Part shown: positions 47,271-59,656 of the stretch, in pieces
How positions within the stretch are numbered: position 1 is the first letter of the stretch
Layout of the letters: each line of letters opens with the position of its first letter
DNA from: Jacaranda mimosifolia
Taxonomy: Eukaryota; Streptophyta; Magnoliopsida; Lamiales; Bignoniaceae
Assembly: GCA_018894105.1 (NCBI GenBank)
Contig: CM032121.1
Span: 31,844,230 to 31,908,229, forward strand
Direction: 5' to 3'
DNA length: 64,000 nt
Notes under the pieces: model-generated
What the model saw: only the letters and a program-made list of their open reading frames with translations
Databases searched by the model: none
What the model was told of the DNA's origin: nothing
Program-made: the position numbers and the translations under genes

Positions 47271-49061
47271 GGGTTAATTACCCAGACCCCCCTGAGGTTT
47301 GGTCTATTTACCCAAAAACTCTAAGGTTTGATGAAATTACAAATATCCCCTTAATATTTTACTCCGTCTTATATTTTCAAAAGTCTATTAGCCTCCATCC
47401 AAAAAAATGTTGACGCCATAAAAATTTTTGCATGAAAATTCAGAAATGCCCCCTAGTTACTAATATGATTATTTTTTAGACAGAAATACCCAGGGACTTA
47501 TTTGTAATATTTTTCATACCACAGGGGTGTAATTTTAATATTATTTAAATTACTCATAATAAATTTAAATATATTTTATTATTAATAAAATTTCATAAAT
47601 ACGGAATAATCTTTAAATTCAAGTTCAATATCTAATTAAATTTAATTAAACTATCTATTAATTTAAAAAGTAAGTAAAAAAATTAAAAAACTAAATATTA
47701 AATTCATCTTTTAAATAAAATAGCTTTTATAATTTTATATTACACAATAATTAGTAATATTAAAATAATTTAATTAGATTAAGTTGAAATTACTTATTAA
47801 GAAATAAAATAATTAAAATATTAAAAAATAAAATTAAAAATCTATTATCTTTATATAGCTATAATATAATAATTTAAAATTATATATTCTATAATATTAA
47901 AATAGAAATGCATCTATAATTAAATTTAGTTGAATTTATTTATTAATAAAAATAAAAAAATAAAAAATTTATGTCTAACATACTAATAATTAATTAATTA
48001 AAAATAATCAAAATCTAAAACTTTAAAAAAATATTAAATAGTAAAACATATCCTAAATAATTTATATACATAATTAAATTTATTTAATTATATTAAATAG
48101 AAAATGTATTTATTAATTGAATTACATATTAAACAATTTTAAAAATAATAAATATATATGAAATAATTTAATTTAATGAATTATTAGAATAATAATCATA
48201 TCTAAAATAAATAAATTATTTAAATAATGAATATACCCAATTAAAATAAGATAACTAAAAATTTAAAACATTTTATTAGTTCAAAATAAATAAATAAAAT
48301 ATTTATATGTTAATTAAAATTTTAATTAATTAATAAAAATAAGGGTACACAACCACACCCCACCCTTTCTCCCCAGTCCTTGTTCTGCCGGCCAGCGGCT
48401 TTTGCCCATGGCAACAACGCCGTTAATAGCCCATGACCACCTGGCTATGGCCAGGCGATCACTATTGTCTTTCCATGGCTACCGCTGTCGTGAGCTGCCA
48501 TGGCGGCGGGCAACCACTGCCATGGTGGTCGCCATAGCAGCAACAACCTATGGCCAGATCTAGCGGGGGATTAGATTTGGCCAGTAGAGGGGTTTGGACG
48601 AGGGGTAGGGTAGGTTATGTATGTGTATATATATACTATATATGTACATTATATATATTAAGTATACATACAAATACATTTATATTATATAATATATATG
48701 ATATTTATTACATATGTATGTATGTATATATATATTTAATTATTCTATAATTTATATTTTTATGAATAATTTCAATGTATTTTTGCAATTTTATTGTCTT
48801 AGGTTACTTTTGTCATTTTCATAAAATTTTAAGGGTGTTTTAGTTATTTTGTAATGTTAAGGTCATTTCAATCTTTGCACATTTTTTTTTTTTTTTTGGC
48901 TTTTGTTTAATATATTTCGCCAAGGGTAAATTGGACATTTTGCAAAAACCATCCGATTTAACGGGCACACCATTAGTGCCGGGAGGTATCTATGATTTCG
49001 TGAAACTTATGGACCTTGTTGTAATTAGGTCAAATCTCAGGGAGGTCTAGGTAATTAACCT
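47271..49061. mobile_element. MULE-like TIR element A, 1791 bp, 9-bp target duplication
   Basis: The left end GGGTTAATTACCCAGACCCC pairs with the right end (reverse complement AGGTTAATTACCTAGACCTC), and the match continues through CCTGAG.TTTG. Both flanks carry TAATTATAA (47262-47270 and 49062-49070). The interior is very AT-rich except for a GC-rich block at about 48350-48600, and it encodes nothing intact. The ends resemble those of element B and of the element at 15256. Confidence 0.88.
48350..48600. repeat. GC-rich core shared with element B
   Basis: The block has CCCATGGCAACA, GGCTATGGCCAGGCG, CATAGCAGCA, TGGC.AGATCT and a trailing G-rich then GTGT stretch, in the same order as 45690-45890. 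It is flanked on both sides by AT-rich element DNA. It might be a captured host fragment; no protein is recognised. Confidence 0.65.
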
Positions 49062-49070
49062 TAATTATAA

Positions 49071-50185
49071 AGTATCTTGAAGATTCTACCTTGATTCACA
49101 TCTTTATAACTTAGGAAAGAAATCATGTCATGCTGCAATTATCTACAATTTATGAAACTAATGCATGATTGCCTAAATATCTTGTTTTCTTATTTGATTC
49201 AAATGGACACTTACCTAAATAGGAACTCATACCCCATTGGACATAAGCTTATAAAAGTAAATATATGCAGCACTGTCTAGTGTGAATCACTAAATTGTGA
49301 AAGAATTTTGTTAAGTATCTTAAGGAGTTGTGTGATACTCTCATGCACGTTTTGTGATTAAGTATTGCTAATTTTTTGTTCTACGTGTGTTTTCAAGGAC
49401 CTTGTGGTGTAGAAGGTGAAGTGGAACTTGCTTTTGATGGACCTTGGGGAGACAAGGACACGACGGTTTGTGTCTCAAAGGACCTAGTGGTGAAGAGGGA
49501 CGTAAGTTGTACCTGCTCTCGAGAGACCTCGTGAAGAGAACAAATCGGCACTTGGTTGCTTTAAGGACATCTAGGTGAAGAAACCAATAGGGCGGTACTG
49601 TCTGAAATTTTTTGCAGTGTTCTTGGTTTCGGTGTGGAATGAGAGTTTAGAGCTTTCCGTACAAAGTGGCAGCAACTCGTGCACCAGTCCACAAAGGTTG
49701 TTTAAGTAATCTAGCAGAAGTTCCCCAAGGCCTGTTCACAAAGCAGCTGGTTTCACAGTGCTATTGAATATGCCTTATCTCGTTTGGGATTTCGATTTAA
49801 ATATTTGAGAAGAGCAAGTTTTCACTGTGCTAGGGTGTTTCTGTTCCTTAACTTTCATTCTATCAAATTACTATTCTTAACTGTATAACATTCTTATATT
49901 TTTAATTGATTTGATAGGTTCAAAATCCTAAGTGAAAACTTCGGTAGAAGAGTAGGCTTGCCGAACCTCTACAAATACCAGTGTCATTTTACTTATGTTT
50001 TACTACTTTAGTTATCATTGGTTTGACTAGTAGTTTAACTGGTACTTGCAAATTTCAGTCAATAACTAAAACAGTTTTCTGCAAAAGATTTAAACTATTT
50101 TGAAAGGCTAAAAAGTATTTTGAGTGATAAATTTCTACTGCATTAAAATCCCTTAGGCCTAATTTACGCTTCTCTTAGGCTTATA
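49071..50185. other. Insertion sequence of unknown type within the second gypsy element
   Basis: Together with 47120-47270 this fills the second gap in gag. It has repeated AAGGACCTxGTGGTG(T)AGAAG words at 49396-49500, a sign of an internal repeat, but no protein that I recognise. A solo LTR of another retrotransposon is possible; I found no target duplication. Confidence 0.35.
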
Positions 50186-50189
50186 ATCA

Positions 50190-50640
50190 CACACATACGC
50201 CTCTCTCATGGCATCTAGGACACACATCCTAGTCGTGCTAGAACAACAAAGCCTGATCTAGCACTCCTCAAAGATGCTAGATAATCTAAAGAGACGGAAG
50301 TCTGAAAAGTAGTGTTGCTTCCACAGCAACCATGGGCATACTACCAAGAAGTGGCAAAATCTGAAAAACAAAATCAAGATGCTAAACCATAGAGGATACT
50401 TGAAGGAGTATGCAGCTCAAAGGCAGAACAATCTTAGTTGTCAAGACCACTTCTACGCACAATGTGATACTAGAAGACCAACTCTAAATCTTTTTTGATC
50501 AATAGTCTCAACCTACCATATAAAGATGAAGTTTCCTATACCTAGCAGAACAGGAGAAGTTGTTGGCAACACAGATTGCTACAAAAAGCTACCCCAACAT
50601 CCTAAAAGGAGTAAAAGTTGGGGCTACCAACCTAACTGAT
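50190..50640 (+). pseudogene. Gag tail and protease tail of the second element
   Basis: 50310-50430 reads CCFHSNHGHTT, then LKNKIKMLNHRGYLKEYAAQ, the gypsy gag C-terminal pattern. 50520-50600 reads MKFPIPSRTGEVVGN, the segment following the retropepsin in plant gypsy polyproteins. Stops interrupt both. No reverse transcriptase follows. Confidence 0.6.
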
Positions 50641-51189
50641 GGAAAAGGACGTTGAGAAAGCAAGTTGAAGGATAAAGTCAAAGGCGTGGCCCATAAAGTC
50701 AATATCACAGGACTTGGGCAAGGAAGCGATCCCCAAAAGAAAGTTGACGCAATCTAAGGATGAGCTTAAGGAAATGCTTCACGAAGAAGATACGAATGCC
50801 AACAACTAAGTTCCAGTGGCATAAAGGGATGGCGCCCTTTAATCTAAATAAACACGTCCCTTATGGCGCCTTGAAGTCCTCTTTTTTCCTTCAAGTCATT
50901 TCAATAGTTAGGATTTCCCTTTCAAGTTTTTGTGCATAGATACTTAGACATTTTTTTTATTACTTATTGAATAAAAGACCGTCTTAGATGAGGAACCACA
51001 TCCATTTTCTTTACTATTTCAATAAAAATTTTATGATGTTTCCCTACAATAGTGTCCACTCTTTTGCTGCACAATGACAAATTGTAGGATTATCTTATTT
51101 GTGGTAAGACCTAAAAAAAAGCACCAGCAAAAGCATGACATCAACTAAGAAACGCATTATTCCACATAGAAATTAGTGAATGTGCTACA

Positions 51190-51720
51190 TCAGCATCACT
51201 ATAAGATCCCCAGAGGGGGTTATGGCAATCGAAATCAACACTACTATAAGACCCCCAAAAGGGTGCGGTGCATATGGCAAAAAACTACTATAGGATGGCA
51301 CGTAGCATAAAGACCACTATAAGTCCATCAAGGGGGCGCCTAGCAAGAACAACATACTACAATAAGATTCTCAAAGGAGCAAGTGGTAAACAAAAACCAC
51401 TATTAGAGCCTTAACCCCAAGGGGATGCATGATAGACAAAAATTGCTATAAGACACTCAAGAGAAAATATAGCTACAACAACTTTAACAAAACCCCCAAA
51501 AGTGAATGCTCAACATCTACAACTTTAGCAACACCCCTAAGATAAACACGTGATAAAATTTCTAGTAAGACTCCAAAGTGAGTGCTTCTTAAGAACACTC
51601 CACTAAGACCCCTAAGGGGGAAATAAATCTTTGACTCCACTCTATGATCCCCCAAGTGGGGCTTATTACAAGTAGCAATGTTGTGATAAGACCTCTATGA
51701 GGGGCTTTGAACAAAAAAAG
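51190..51720. repeat. Tandem array of short hairpin units
   Basis: About ten units of roughly 45-60 bases each carry a core like ACTATAAGACCCCCAAAAGG, where the C run and following G run can pair. Clear cores are near 51198, 51242, 51310, 51350, 51600, 51648 and 51685. The last unit (ATAAGACCTCTATGAGGGGCTTT) is close to the AAGACCTC..GAGGCTT cores of the first element at 5527-5800. Confidence 0.65.
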
Positions 51721-52099
51721 GAAAAAAAAAAAAAAGCCTCACTTCTTTGCTGAAAAGCCCGTAAGGGAGGCTTCCTAATGTTTCTCATTGCAATCAAGTC
51801 CCATGACAAGGACAAAAAAGCAAAGAAGTGTAAATGTGCAATACCATGTAGACAACATGAGACATTGAAGAAAAGCATGAAAGATATGGTCGTCCAAACG
51901 ATTATGTATGAAAAATAGTATAAAGTGCTCAAATTTCTATATCATAAACACAAAATTTTTACAATATCAAAGTATACAGACATAGACCAACGTTTGGCCT
52001 ATACTTGGTCGCTGAAAACAAAACTAACTATCAAAGCTTCTGAACAAGGTAAAAAGGAAGCACACCAACAAAAAAGTAGGGGGAGCGGGAAAACAATCA

Positions 52100-52890
52100 T
52101 CTCTTAGTTTAAGTCCTATTCTACTCTCGCAAAGTTGCATCTGTCAGATTCTCCACCATGGCATTATTGCTAGCCTCCATAGTTCTCCTAGCAACTCTGG
52201 TAGAAAGATTAAATGAAATTGTAAGGTCAAGTAGCAGCAACTCCTCTAGAGGGTACCACCTAGTCTCATTAGGCACGCGGTGACAATTCTAAATAGTCTG
52301 CTCATAAATCACAGTAGCCTCCACCTCAACTATCTCAAAGAACTCATCGGAACCCTTGAACTCCTTCACCACCTCCTTGTACACAACAAAAACAAGTGCC
52401 TTCCCGAACTTCCTCCCAGTTTTCACCTCCCTAACAAACTGCTCTTCAACTGCTCATGCTCTTTTAGTAACCTCGCGAACTCCTCGCCCTTCTAAGCATG
52501 CTGCTAGATGAAGCGTACAGCCTCATCCTTAAGCTCAGTTACCATAGTCGTAGTCCCCTATACTTGACAAGATAGCTACACGACTAAATTCCAGAGCTAT
52601 ACCAAAATAGGTTGATAAAATAATTAAACAATCTCGCACAGTTACAATCATTAAGACAGGGTAAAATAAACTACATAAAAAAAAAAAAAAAAATGCATGA
52701 CCGAGTTAAGTCTCTGGCAACAAACTCAATCAATTAGAAAGAGGAGAACATCTCCAACTTCCCCTAATTACACTCACTAATCTCGTTCTGCAAGCTATTC
52801 GAGCTGAAAGCACTCTCATCGACATTCCAAAGAGACTCGATGCCACAACTTCTACACAAATCATAGTTGAACAAACCCTTGCCCTTGTCA
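52100..52890 (-). pseudogene. Tail of the antisense gypsy-type ORF (second element)
   Basis: 52290-52590 aligns with 6340-6650 of the first element: TAAATAGTCTxCTCATAxATCAC, CTTGAACTCCTTCACCACCT, TTCACCTCC and TGCTCATGCTCTTTTA words in the same order. Read on minus, this is the charged, probably coiled-coil tail of the ORF. The sequence stops matching near 52890, so the domain part is lost. Confidence 0.55.
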
Positions 52891-54137
52891 ACATGAAAAG
52901 GACAAATACAATATAATTCTTATATTTAAAATTATTTTCAATTTGGTTGAGAAAAATAGTTATATTTTTTTTTATGTTGAATGACTTTTAACATAGTGAC
53001 ATAAATTTCATACATAGAGCGTGAGATCATGGTTCAAATTCTAACAAACTCTTAAGGTCTGCACATGAATAAAAAAGATATATTAGTTTTTTTATCTAGT
53101 TGTTAGTAATTTATTAGTAGTTGATAAATATTTAGTTTTAAAAGATTCTTGTGCATTGTTGCAATTCATTTTTGTTTAAAAGAGTCCGGAATTTATTTGG
53201 TTAAGTAAGGATTTCCAAAATTTATTTGGATAAGTAAGAATTTGATCAAGTTTTATAACTAAATATTTATCAACTACTTGATGAATTATTAACAATCTAC
53301 AAGAATCTTTTAATTTAATTAAAAAAAATTCAAAACTATAGGATTTTAAATTTTGGTTTTACAAATTCTGGTCAAACATCATTATAGATACGTAATAGTA
53401 TAGATAGATGTCATTTTTCCCCTAAGTTTTATGATTTGTCGGAAAAAGCCAAAAGCTTTTTCAGATGCCTGCCCAATCCATAATTTGTTTAGCAGTTATC
53501 TCCACATTTATTTTTCTTTCCAAGTAGCTCATAGTTTACATAGGAATTCAAAAATCCAAAGACGATGAGATTATGGCCGTCAGCTGCAGAGTTCAAAACT
53601 TTATGAACCCAAAGGTCCACATTACAGATCACGTAATATGCATTTCCTCAGGAATTCAAAATTTGAATTACGCATCCAAAACAGAGAGACAAAAGCAAAG
53701 AAAAAAGAATAAAATCATCAGCTTAGAAGAAAATGAGCACAGGAAGATACAAGGCAATCGACAGATGATGTCAGAAGGTTGTCTCTCCAATATATGTTAG
53801 AAGATGAGGTATGGATATTCTTCACTAACCAGCTCAGAAATGTTCTCAGCTGCAAAATCAAACACAAAATTTAACTACAACCTTTACAGTGGTACATAAA
53901 AAGCCTTGTTTGAATGCCCAGCAATGCAGCTAGCTCTCCCAAACCAACTAGCGAGCCCGATCAATGTCAATTGAACCTTTAGCCCAGTTCATCTTCTTGC
54001 AGGGCCGCAAATTCTTAGCGACTAGGGGTATCGGGAGTAATTCATATTTCCTCTCTTACCAGTAGTTCATTTTAGCAAAAGATCATCGGGTATGAGGAAA
54101 TAGTGGGAATCAAAGTCTGGACAGTTCCCAAAAGTGT
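52891..54137. other. Intergenic and 3' flank of the kinase gene
   Basis: No further gene is recognised; the 75-codon plus frame at 53573-53800 is probably chance. About 53330-53410 holds a weak copy of the repeat end seen at 25890-25965 and 28110-28185. The last few hundred bases probably hold the 3' UTR of the kinase. Confidence 0.45.
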
Positions 54138-57100
54138 TCAATGCACTTTGGCAAGAGACCGGCTGGAAACACCATGCACCAACTTGACAAATCCAAGGAA
54201 ACTAAGTTTTCCATCAGTGTGCCTAATCCAGTCATGGAGAACAGCATGAACAGGAATAGAAGGGCTAAGCCCAAGTTCCTGTTAACATAAAGAAAATATG
54301 TAGGATTAAATTTATGTTTTTGCTAAACTGTCCGTGTTTTAAAAACTCATGCAAAATTGCTATTACCGAAGCTAATTCCTCAATCATGATGGTCCTGTTT
54401 CCATCTTTCTCAAAGTGTTCATAGGCACAACGAGCGTGTTGCTCCCATCTATCAAGAGCTTCTAACTGATAGACACTTAATGCAGCTGCACAGAATTCTT
54501 CAAAATCCATCCTTCTGTATTGGAGTGCATTAAGCTGTCATGGCAGGAAAAGAAATAAATTAGAACTAGAAAGTTTTGCAAACCATAGTTCATGAGGAAC
54601 CCGTAATGCAGTGGTCAGACGCATACCGAAGCAAGAAAATCATAAATGCGCGACTCATTCATGGCATCGGTTGCATTCTTCTTCAGTGCCTGATCAAAAG
54701 ACATAAGTTGTAACAAAGTTTTGATTCAAATTACTAATAAATTATATTATAAAAATCTTCAAAACTACCAACCGCTTTGATATTGTCTAAACTTATAGTG
54801 CCATTTTTGGTTGGCTCCAAATGTGCAAATTGCTCCTTCAAATAGAAAAGTTCATCAACAGTCAGCGTTTTCGATAAAGCCTGCAAAATTTCCAATCAAA
54901 GAAATTAAAAAGGAAAAGAAAAAAACAGCTCAGAAGAAGACCAAGGAAAAAGTTAGACCATCCAGCATTTAGGCACAGAGAATAAAAATAGGAGAAACGA
55001 CACCTTCTAGAAACAAATCCAACTTTTCACTTCAATGAGAAGTAATCATATGCTTGCAATATTCAACAGATTTGGAATAAAAATAATATTTTGACATGTG
55101 ATTTCAGCAGATCTAAATTTGACCAGAAAGTGTAATGCATGTACCCATAAGGTCACTTTAACATTTTCTTCAAATATTGATGAACAAAACACTTGCAGAT
55201 TAAGATAAATGAATACAAACATCATTGTGTTACGCACCCGTAAAGCAGCTTTCCGGAGAGGAGATGAACGCATATAAGCTTTCATGAGTTTAAATATTAG
55301 TATATCAAGTGGCACTTTCACGTCATTAGTATTTTTGATCCATGGATGACCTGAAGCAAAAAAATGCGTAAGGTTTCCAAAATCAAGAATCATTTCATTT
55401 TGTTCATTAGCTAAAAGGCACTCACAAATGGCTTGAGCTGCAGTCATTCTTTTCCTTGGATCCTTGTTTAGAAGCCGTTTGACGAAGTCCTTTGCCTCAG
55501 AGGACAGAATTGGCCATGGTTGTTCCTCATAAGTTGGTTCAGCTTTTACAACAGCACGAAAGATGCCAGACTCAGTTCGAGCCCAAAATGGACGGCTCCC
55601 ACATAGCAGGATATATGCAATTACACCAATACTCCAGACATCAGCCTCAGTACTGTATGCTCGATGTAAAACTTCAGGTGCTACATAATATGCACTGCCA
55701 ACAATGTCATTGAGTCTTTCATCTGCATAGAATTATACCAACACCATATTACTCGTTTAAAGCTACCTTGACACAGATTAATTAGGAAACCATGAATGAA
55801 ACAAAATAAGGAAAAACCTGGTTTCACGAAATCTGATAAACCAAAATCTATGGCCTTCAACGGTGAGTTTTCTTCCTTGGTTGTAAACAAGAAATTCTGA
55901 TCCAGTAACAAGCTACAGTTAAAGACGCAAGAAAATATGCATAATTCTTGATACAACTTAAATTGGACCAACAATTCAACAACAGAAAAAGGAAAAAGAA
56001 AAAGAAAAGCAGCATATATCTTGTACTTCTTTAATTGCATGCGTGCCAGTGAAACTCCAAACAATATTTTCCATTTGCATCCTTCTGAATGATGAATAGA
56101 CAATCACTCAGCGACTGACAATTCAAATTACATTTTCCCCATTGAATAATATATATATATATATATAAAATAGAAGTCCATGCTAAGGCAGCCAACGCCA
56201 AATACCATAACCAATAGTTTTTACAATAAGCCACGCTTATTAACCCTTTGAACCCACAGATAAACCCCACAAGCTCCTACCTCAGGTTTAAGATCGCGGT
56301 GCACCACCCCTTGAAGATGGCAGAATGCAACAACATTCAGCATTTGTATCATGACAGTCTTTGCATCATCTTCTGTATACTTCCCACCCCTGCAAAGAGA
56401 AAACTGAATTTAAAATTATGCCGGAACACATAGCGACACTAGCTTCCAAGTTTAATACATATAAAGAAGAAATACGGAACCTATTCCTTTATTTTTTATT
56501 TATAATTTCTCGTACCTTGAAAGTATTCTATCTAAAAGCTCACCACCTTCGCATAACCTGAGATATTCACTCTAAAAATGAGTAATTGTTTCAGAGTGAT
56601 CATTCTGAAATAATCACAGACAAGAAATCAATTGAAGACCATGCCAATATTTACTGAAAAACTAAAGGTATAGAATGCGGTGAATTCCAGATGGAAGGAA
56701 ATGAGCCAAGTTTGGCTTACTCCATCACAATGTAGACATTGTCATGGTTTTCATAAGCATCATAAAACTGTATTAGATTGCTGTGTCCTGTCAAAGCTCT
56801 CAATATTTTGACCTCCTTCCTTACATCTTCAATAGCAATAGCAGTGATCATCTGGAAAAGGAAAGTACAAATACAATTAGAGAGACAGGTTATATATGAG
56901 AAAATTTTCACATTTTGACCAGTATCCCAACGATTGTCCTACATATGTTGTTAGATCCAGATTTCTGAAGTTAATTAGAATTACATTACTGCCATTATCT
57001 ACCATGAGAGTTTTACAAAAGAAATCAATATGCATTTGATGGTATTCCACTCGACACAATTTGCAATCCTAAATGAATGAACTGAGATATGTTGGAGAAT

Positions 57101-58652
57101 ACTACAATAGGCAGTACACTTTACATGCTAATAGAAGTTTTCAGTAAACTCTTTTTCGCCTTTGATATGTGTTCTATATCAAAATCCTATCCATGAAAAG
57201 GTATCAACTAGTTCAGCCATAGACAGGGCACACTTGCTAGCTTCCTAACAATTTGTGCAGTTGTTTCCCTATTACTAATACATCTACTTTTGTTTCTAAC
57301 CTTTTTCATAGTCCACCTGATGTGATGCAAATCGAAAGCCTTGTTCACCAGTAATTTATGGAATATAAAATTGCATTGAAAATGGAAGACTAACACAGCT
57401 AGCCGAGAGGTTAGGTAATTATTCGTGTTTCAAGACTCCCTTACCTTAACTGGATTATACAAAGTGAGAAAGAAAAAGTCAATAATGCTGGGCTCTTTCT
57501 ACCTATATAAGCAATCTCTCAAATATAGTATCACTTCACCAGCGCCTGCTGCTGTAACATCGGTGTGCAAAGTGCAAATGACTTGGATACCAAGTCTTCT
57601 ACCACCTAAGAGCCAATCATATGTAGTCAACCACAAAAAGCAATGTCAGAGCTGGAGCCAATCTCTGATCAGTAATCCCCCCCCCCCCCCCCCCTTCTCT
57701 TTTCTTGGGGCTGGCTGGGATTCAATCTCCTGAACTCAATCATATGTAAATTAAAAATCATAATTGACCTATAAAACTGAAATTGTTTCAGCAATTCTCC
57801 AATTGAAATAAAACCCTATCCACTTTAACCAGAACCAGTTCTTGCAGATAACACATTTCACAATATTTGAATTAGAAAAAATAAGATTAATAAATAACAA
57901 AGGTAAACCTTTTCCTGTAGATCAGATCTCCTTCAACCTGATAATTAACTCTATAAGCCAAATATATCGTCAAGATCAAGCACTAGATCATCACTATACT
58001 CTACAACGCCAAACTACATGAAAAGAGTGAGGATGTAAGAAAAAAGACAAGTTTTCCGAACCTTTGCTTTTGGAATGACCTTGACGGCAACTTCCTGCCC
58101 TTTGAGCTCCCCTTTCTTGAACTTCGCCCGACAAGTATACCCAAAATGTCCTCTCCCTACCTCCTCCCCCAGTTCATACTTGTCATAAAACTTCTTCGAA
58201 AACCCGAAACTTTTGTCCAAACCCGCCCCCTCGGAAACCTCCTTTCCCTCGGGAATCGCCGCCTCGTTGGGCTTCACAGAGCCATGCCGCCGCGCCAGCA
58301 CCGCCTTGATGTGCTTCGCTGGAGACGGCGGCGGAAACGGTCGCTTTAGAAACCTCCTTGGCGTCCCGCTTCCAGGCGCCGGTGATCTCGCTGGCGACTT
58401 CTTCGAGAACAGATAATGCGCCGGGCTAGGGCTGTAGAACGCGAAAAACGGAGACTTTTTACCTGCTTCTGGATTTTCCTCTTTCCTCTTTTTATCCTCA
58501 AAATTACCAGATTTTTTCACATTTTGATTACTATTCTCCGACGGAACAGGGTTCTCCTTATCCTGGGTCGGAATACCGTCGTGCTTGATTTCATCTGATG
58601 AGTGCAAATTGGGTTCTGGGGAGGGTTTAGGTTTCGAAGTACAAATTCCCAT
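54138..58652 (-). CDS. CDPK-related protein kinase (CRK), eleven exons, complete
   Basis: Exons (minus): 58652-58062, 56851-56721, 56557-56516, 56389-56281, 55896-55818, 55722-55426, 55350-55238, 54880-54773, 54689-54627, 54534-54367, 54278-54138. All phases agree, giving 613 residues, near the family norm. MGICTSK at the N-terminus fits myristoylation at Gly2 and palmitoylation at Cys4, so membrane attachment is expected. A Pro/Ser-rich variable region follows. The kinase domain spans about 159-421: GRGHFG loop 166-171, Lys191, HRDLKPE 285-291, DFG 308-310, APE 332-334. It is thus catalytically complete, a Ser/Thr kinase. The C-terminal regulatory region has four EF-hand-like segments without full calcium ligands (for example [12 protein letters not shown] and [12 protein letters not shown]), the hallmark that separates CRKs from true CDPKs. 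Intron 1 is 1.2 kb. Which CRK paralogue it is cannot be told here. Confidence 0.93.
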
Positions 58653-59352
58653 TTTTCACTCTCACACAAAATAAAAAGTTACAGAAAAAGGAAAAATGAA
58701 ACTTCCTTCTCAATGCTTCTCCTCCTCCCAGAACTGAATATCTGGTTCTTATACAAAAAGCCAAAATTTTCAAAGTTTTGAATACATTTTCTTGGTGGGG
58801 TTGCTTTAAGTTTTCAGTTGTGAGTGACAAGGAGAGAGGGAGAAGGGGGTAGCAGGGGAGGGGGGGGATCTGTGAAGAAGGTGATAAAGTACTCGACGGT
58901 ATGTGCTTTTGTCAAGCTGGGGAAAAGAAGAGAGGAATTAACTTAAAATTTAACAAAAAAAAAAAAACGGGAAATTGATTTTGGTTAAAGAAAAAAGTTG
59001 TGAAATAATTAAAGATCATGAATGTAGGGCAGGGTGGTCCAGGCTGTACACCCGAAGTCCACGTGGCAGCCATACGGTGGGGTTGTTTGATTATTAACTG
59101 AAATTTTTACATGTTGGGGACGAGTGATAGAGGAATTTTTTGATTAAGCTATTTGTTTTGTTTGCTTTTGATTGTTATAAAAGAAAGTCGGAGTTAATAT
59201 TAATAATTTGATTATTTAGTAAGAATTTAAACGAACTGATTTGAGTTAAAGTATATTATTAATTAAGTTATCTAATTTTTTATTTAATTAAAAAATTTTG
59301 TTTGAGTTGATTTTGTTTTTAATTTAAATGAACTTTAATTGCGTCAAACTAA
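58653..59352. other. 5' leader and upstream region of the kinase gene
   Basis: On minus, the leader contains CT-rich sequence (seen as GGAGAGAGGGAGAAGG at 58831-58846) and a run of G at 58859-58867. No clear TATA box was found. Beyond about 58960 the sequence is AT-rich. Confidence 0.4.
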
Positions 59353-59653
59353 GGGCCGTTTGATTTTATTTTCATTTTCAAAATATTAGAAAATAATTAG
59401 TAAAAATGAGTTCAAAATGAATTTTTATTTGGATATATTATTGAAAAGTAATAATTATATTGATTTTAATAGGTTGTAGATGAAAAGAGATATAAATAAT
59501 AGAAGAGAGAAGATATATAAGTTATTAAAGAATGCATTTTAAAAATGAAAATGAAAATGATGTTAAGTGAAATTGTGTAAAAAGTAATATGTTTTACTTT
59601 TTTGAAATAGTAGAAAATATGAAAATGACTTTGAGGAGGAAACCAAACGGGCC
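59353..59653. mobile_element. Tourist-like MITE, 301 bp
   Basis: Ends GGGCCGTTTGATTTTATTTT and (reverse complement) GGCCCGTTTGGTTTCCTCC are imperfect inverted repeats. TAA flanks both sides (59350-59352 and 59654-59656), as for PIF/Harbinger MITEs. The interior is shared with the copy at 34145-34491 in the opposite orientation. Confidence 0.8.
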
Positions 59654-59656
59654 TAA

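Larger units (their letters stand above)
44110..52890 (+). mobile_element. Second Tat-like gypsy element, split by nested insertions
   Basis: Order: 5' LTR part (to 44420), degenerate primer-binding site (44421-44443), gag (44460-44990, 46505-47120, 50190-50430), protease tail (about 50500-50620), hairpin tandem array (51190-51720) and the end of an antisense ORF (52100-52890). Gag text reads on across the gaps: the C-terminal TINPLM before the second gap resumes as ASRTHILVVLEQ after it. Insertions fill 44993-46505 and about 47120-50180. The right end is truncated; no 3' LTR is seen. The layout matches the element at 3500-9161, including the lack of RT and IN. Confidence 0.5.

Noticed and set aside
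54138..54880. Calcium-binding EF-hands that would make the kinase a true CDPK
   Set aside because: The loops lack the acidic ligands at the needed positions; the degenerate form is what defines the CRK group.
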